Below, one piece after another: positions 14,887 to 15,056 of a stretch of 15,056 bases of DNA (position 1 is the first letter of the stretch; each line of letters opens with the position of its first letter). The DNA lies in the NCBI GenBank assembly GCA_946497375.1, contig CAMMKE010000024.1:1-15056 (forward strand), in the 5' to 3' direction. The notes under the pieces are model-generated. The model was not told the origin of the DNA. It did not search any database and saw nothing but the letters and a program-made list of their open reading frames with translations. Both the position numbers and the translations under genes were made by a program. Source of the stretch: an uncultured Mycoplasmatota bacterium (GTDB taxonomy: Bacteria; Bacillota_I; Bacilli_A; RF39; UBA660).

Positions 14887-14914
14887 GAGGCCACACCCAA
14901 CTATTAAATGTTCC
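14887..14914 (-). repeat. Inverted repeat, right copy (toxin mRNA leader)
   Basis: Reverse complement starts GGAACATTTAATAG and ends GTGTGGCCTC, matching the left copy at 14687-14719 apart from a 5-nt gap and a few substitutions. It forms the first 28 nt of the predicted toxin mRNA and ends 3 nt before the AAAGGAG site. Confidence 0.75.
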
Positions 14915-14921
14915 TATAACT

Positions 14922-14950
14922 ATAGTATCAGATTAATTTCTGTATAGCAA
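14922..14950 (-). promoter_or_regulatory. Promoter of the 30-aa peptide
   Basis: Minus strand: TTGCTA (14945-14950), a 17-nt spacer and TACTAT (14922-14927) with an extended TGA in front. The predicted start at about 14914-14915 coincides with the first base of the repeat, giving a leader of about 45 nt. Confidence 0.68.
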
Positions 14951-14966
14951 GAGAAAATGTAATAAA

Positions 14967-14995
14967 TTAGTTACGAATTTTCGTAATGTTAAATG
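14967..14995 (+). promoter_or_regulatory. Possible promoter with palindromic operator, DUF1848 gene
   Basis: TTAGTT (14967-14972), a 17-nt spacer and TGT-TAAATG (-10 at 14990-14995) make a weak promoter. Inside it lies a perfect inverted repeat TTACGAA-TT-TTCGTAA (14971-14986), the placement of a repressor operator. The regulator is unknown. Confidence 0.4.
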
Positions 14996-15014
14996 TGTTA
15001 GGGTAGTGATATTT

Positions 15015-15056
15015 ATGATTCTTTTTGTAAGTGGTAGATGTGATATAGTAGCTTTC
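15015..15056 (+). CDS. DUF1848 protein, first 14 codons
   Basis: ATG 15015 opens a frame that runs to the last base of the window. The first residues, MILFVSGRCDIVAF, resemble the characteristic start of DUF1848 proteins (M-I-x-x-V-S-x-R-T-D-I-x-A-F-Y), here with Cys in place of Thr. The ribosome binding site is weak (TTAGGGTAG, rather distant). The function of the family is not established. The call rests on 14 residues only. Confidence 0.55.
   Translation, partial: MILFVSGRCDIVAF

Noticed and set aside
14687..14914. Inverted repeats as ends of a small transposable element
   Set aside because: The promoters of both RNAs lie outside the repeats, no target duplication is visible, and the repeats fit better as RNA leaders.
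1..15056. CRISPR arrays, tRNA or rRNA genes
   Set aside because: No regularly spaced direct repeats, cloverleaf-like segments or rRNA-like sequence were seen on either strand.

Overview
The window is very AT-rich DNA from a low-GC Gram-positive bacterium (Firmicutes/Bacilli-like, probably an uncultured or host-associated anaerobe). The signs are strong GGAGG-type ribosome binding sites, TATAAT-like promoters often with a TGN extended -10, hairpin-plus-T terminators, and families common in Firmicutes: DUF3048/YerB, YfhO, Pta, stand-alone PP2C, membrane-anchored XRE regulators, DUF1848. Tryptophan is read from TGG and TGA closes two genes, so the standard bacterial code fits. The taxon itself is inference.

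Layout. (1) 1-1631: 3' part of a group II intron, with a reverse transcriptase/maturase cut by the window edge, then catalytic RNA domains V and VI. It sits directly upstream of a DUF3048 gene. (2) 1636-2961: DUF3048 protein A, an unknown 73-aa protein and a terminator. (3) 3088-6814: DUF3048 protein B, a close tandem paralogue of A, and a large YfhO-type membrane protein, closed by a hairpin terminator; this looks like a cell-envelope operon. (4) 6835-8680: phosphate acetyltransferase and an exonuclease III-type DNA repair enzyme, ending in a bidirectional terminator shared with (5), a minus-strand gene with a PP2C phosphatase domain behind a long unrecognised N-terminal half. (6) 10324-12573: a divergent three-gene operon with a histidine phosphatase, an unrecognised protein with a possible ADP-ribosyltransferase-like HGT motif, and an XRE regulator tethered to the membrane. 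(7) 12605-14589: a membrane-anchored arylsulfotransferase with its catalytic His/Arg set intact. (8) 14621-14950: a compact type I toxin-antitoxin-like locus. A 30-residue hydrophobic peptide on the minus strand faces a convergent small RNA on the plus strand; they share a hairpin at their 3' ends, and their leaders carry the same sequence, so the repeat is inverted on the DNA. (9) 15015-15056: the first 14 codons of a probable DUF1848 gene, preceded by a perfect palindrome inside its likely promoter.

The strongest candidate for something undescribed is the toxin-antitoxin-like locus at 14.62-14.95 kb. Next are the group II intron junction that creates an ATG next to the DUF3048 start, and the operon holding the HGT-motif protein. 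Most of the other genes are ordinary housekeeping or envelope functions.
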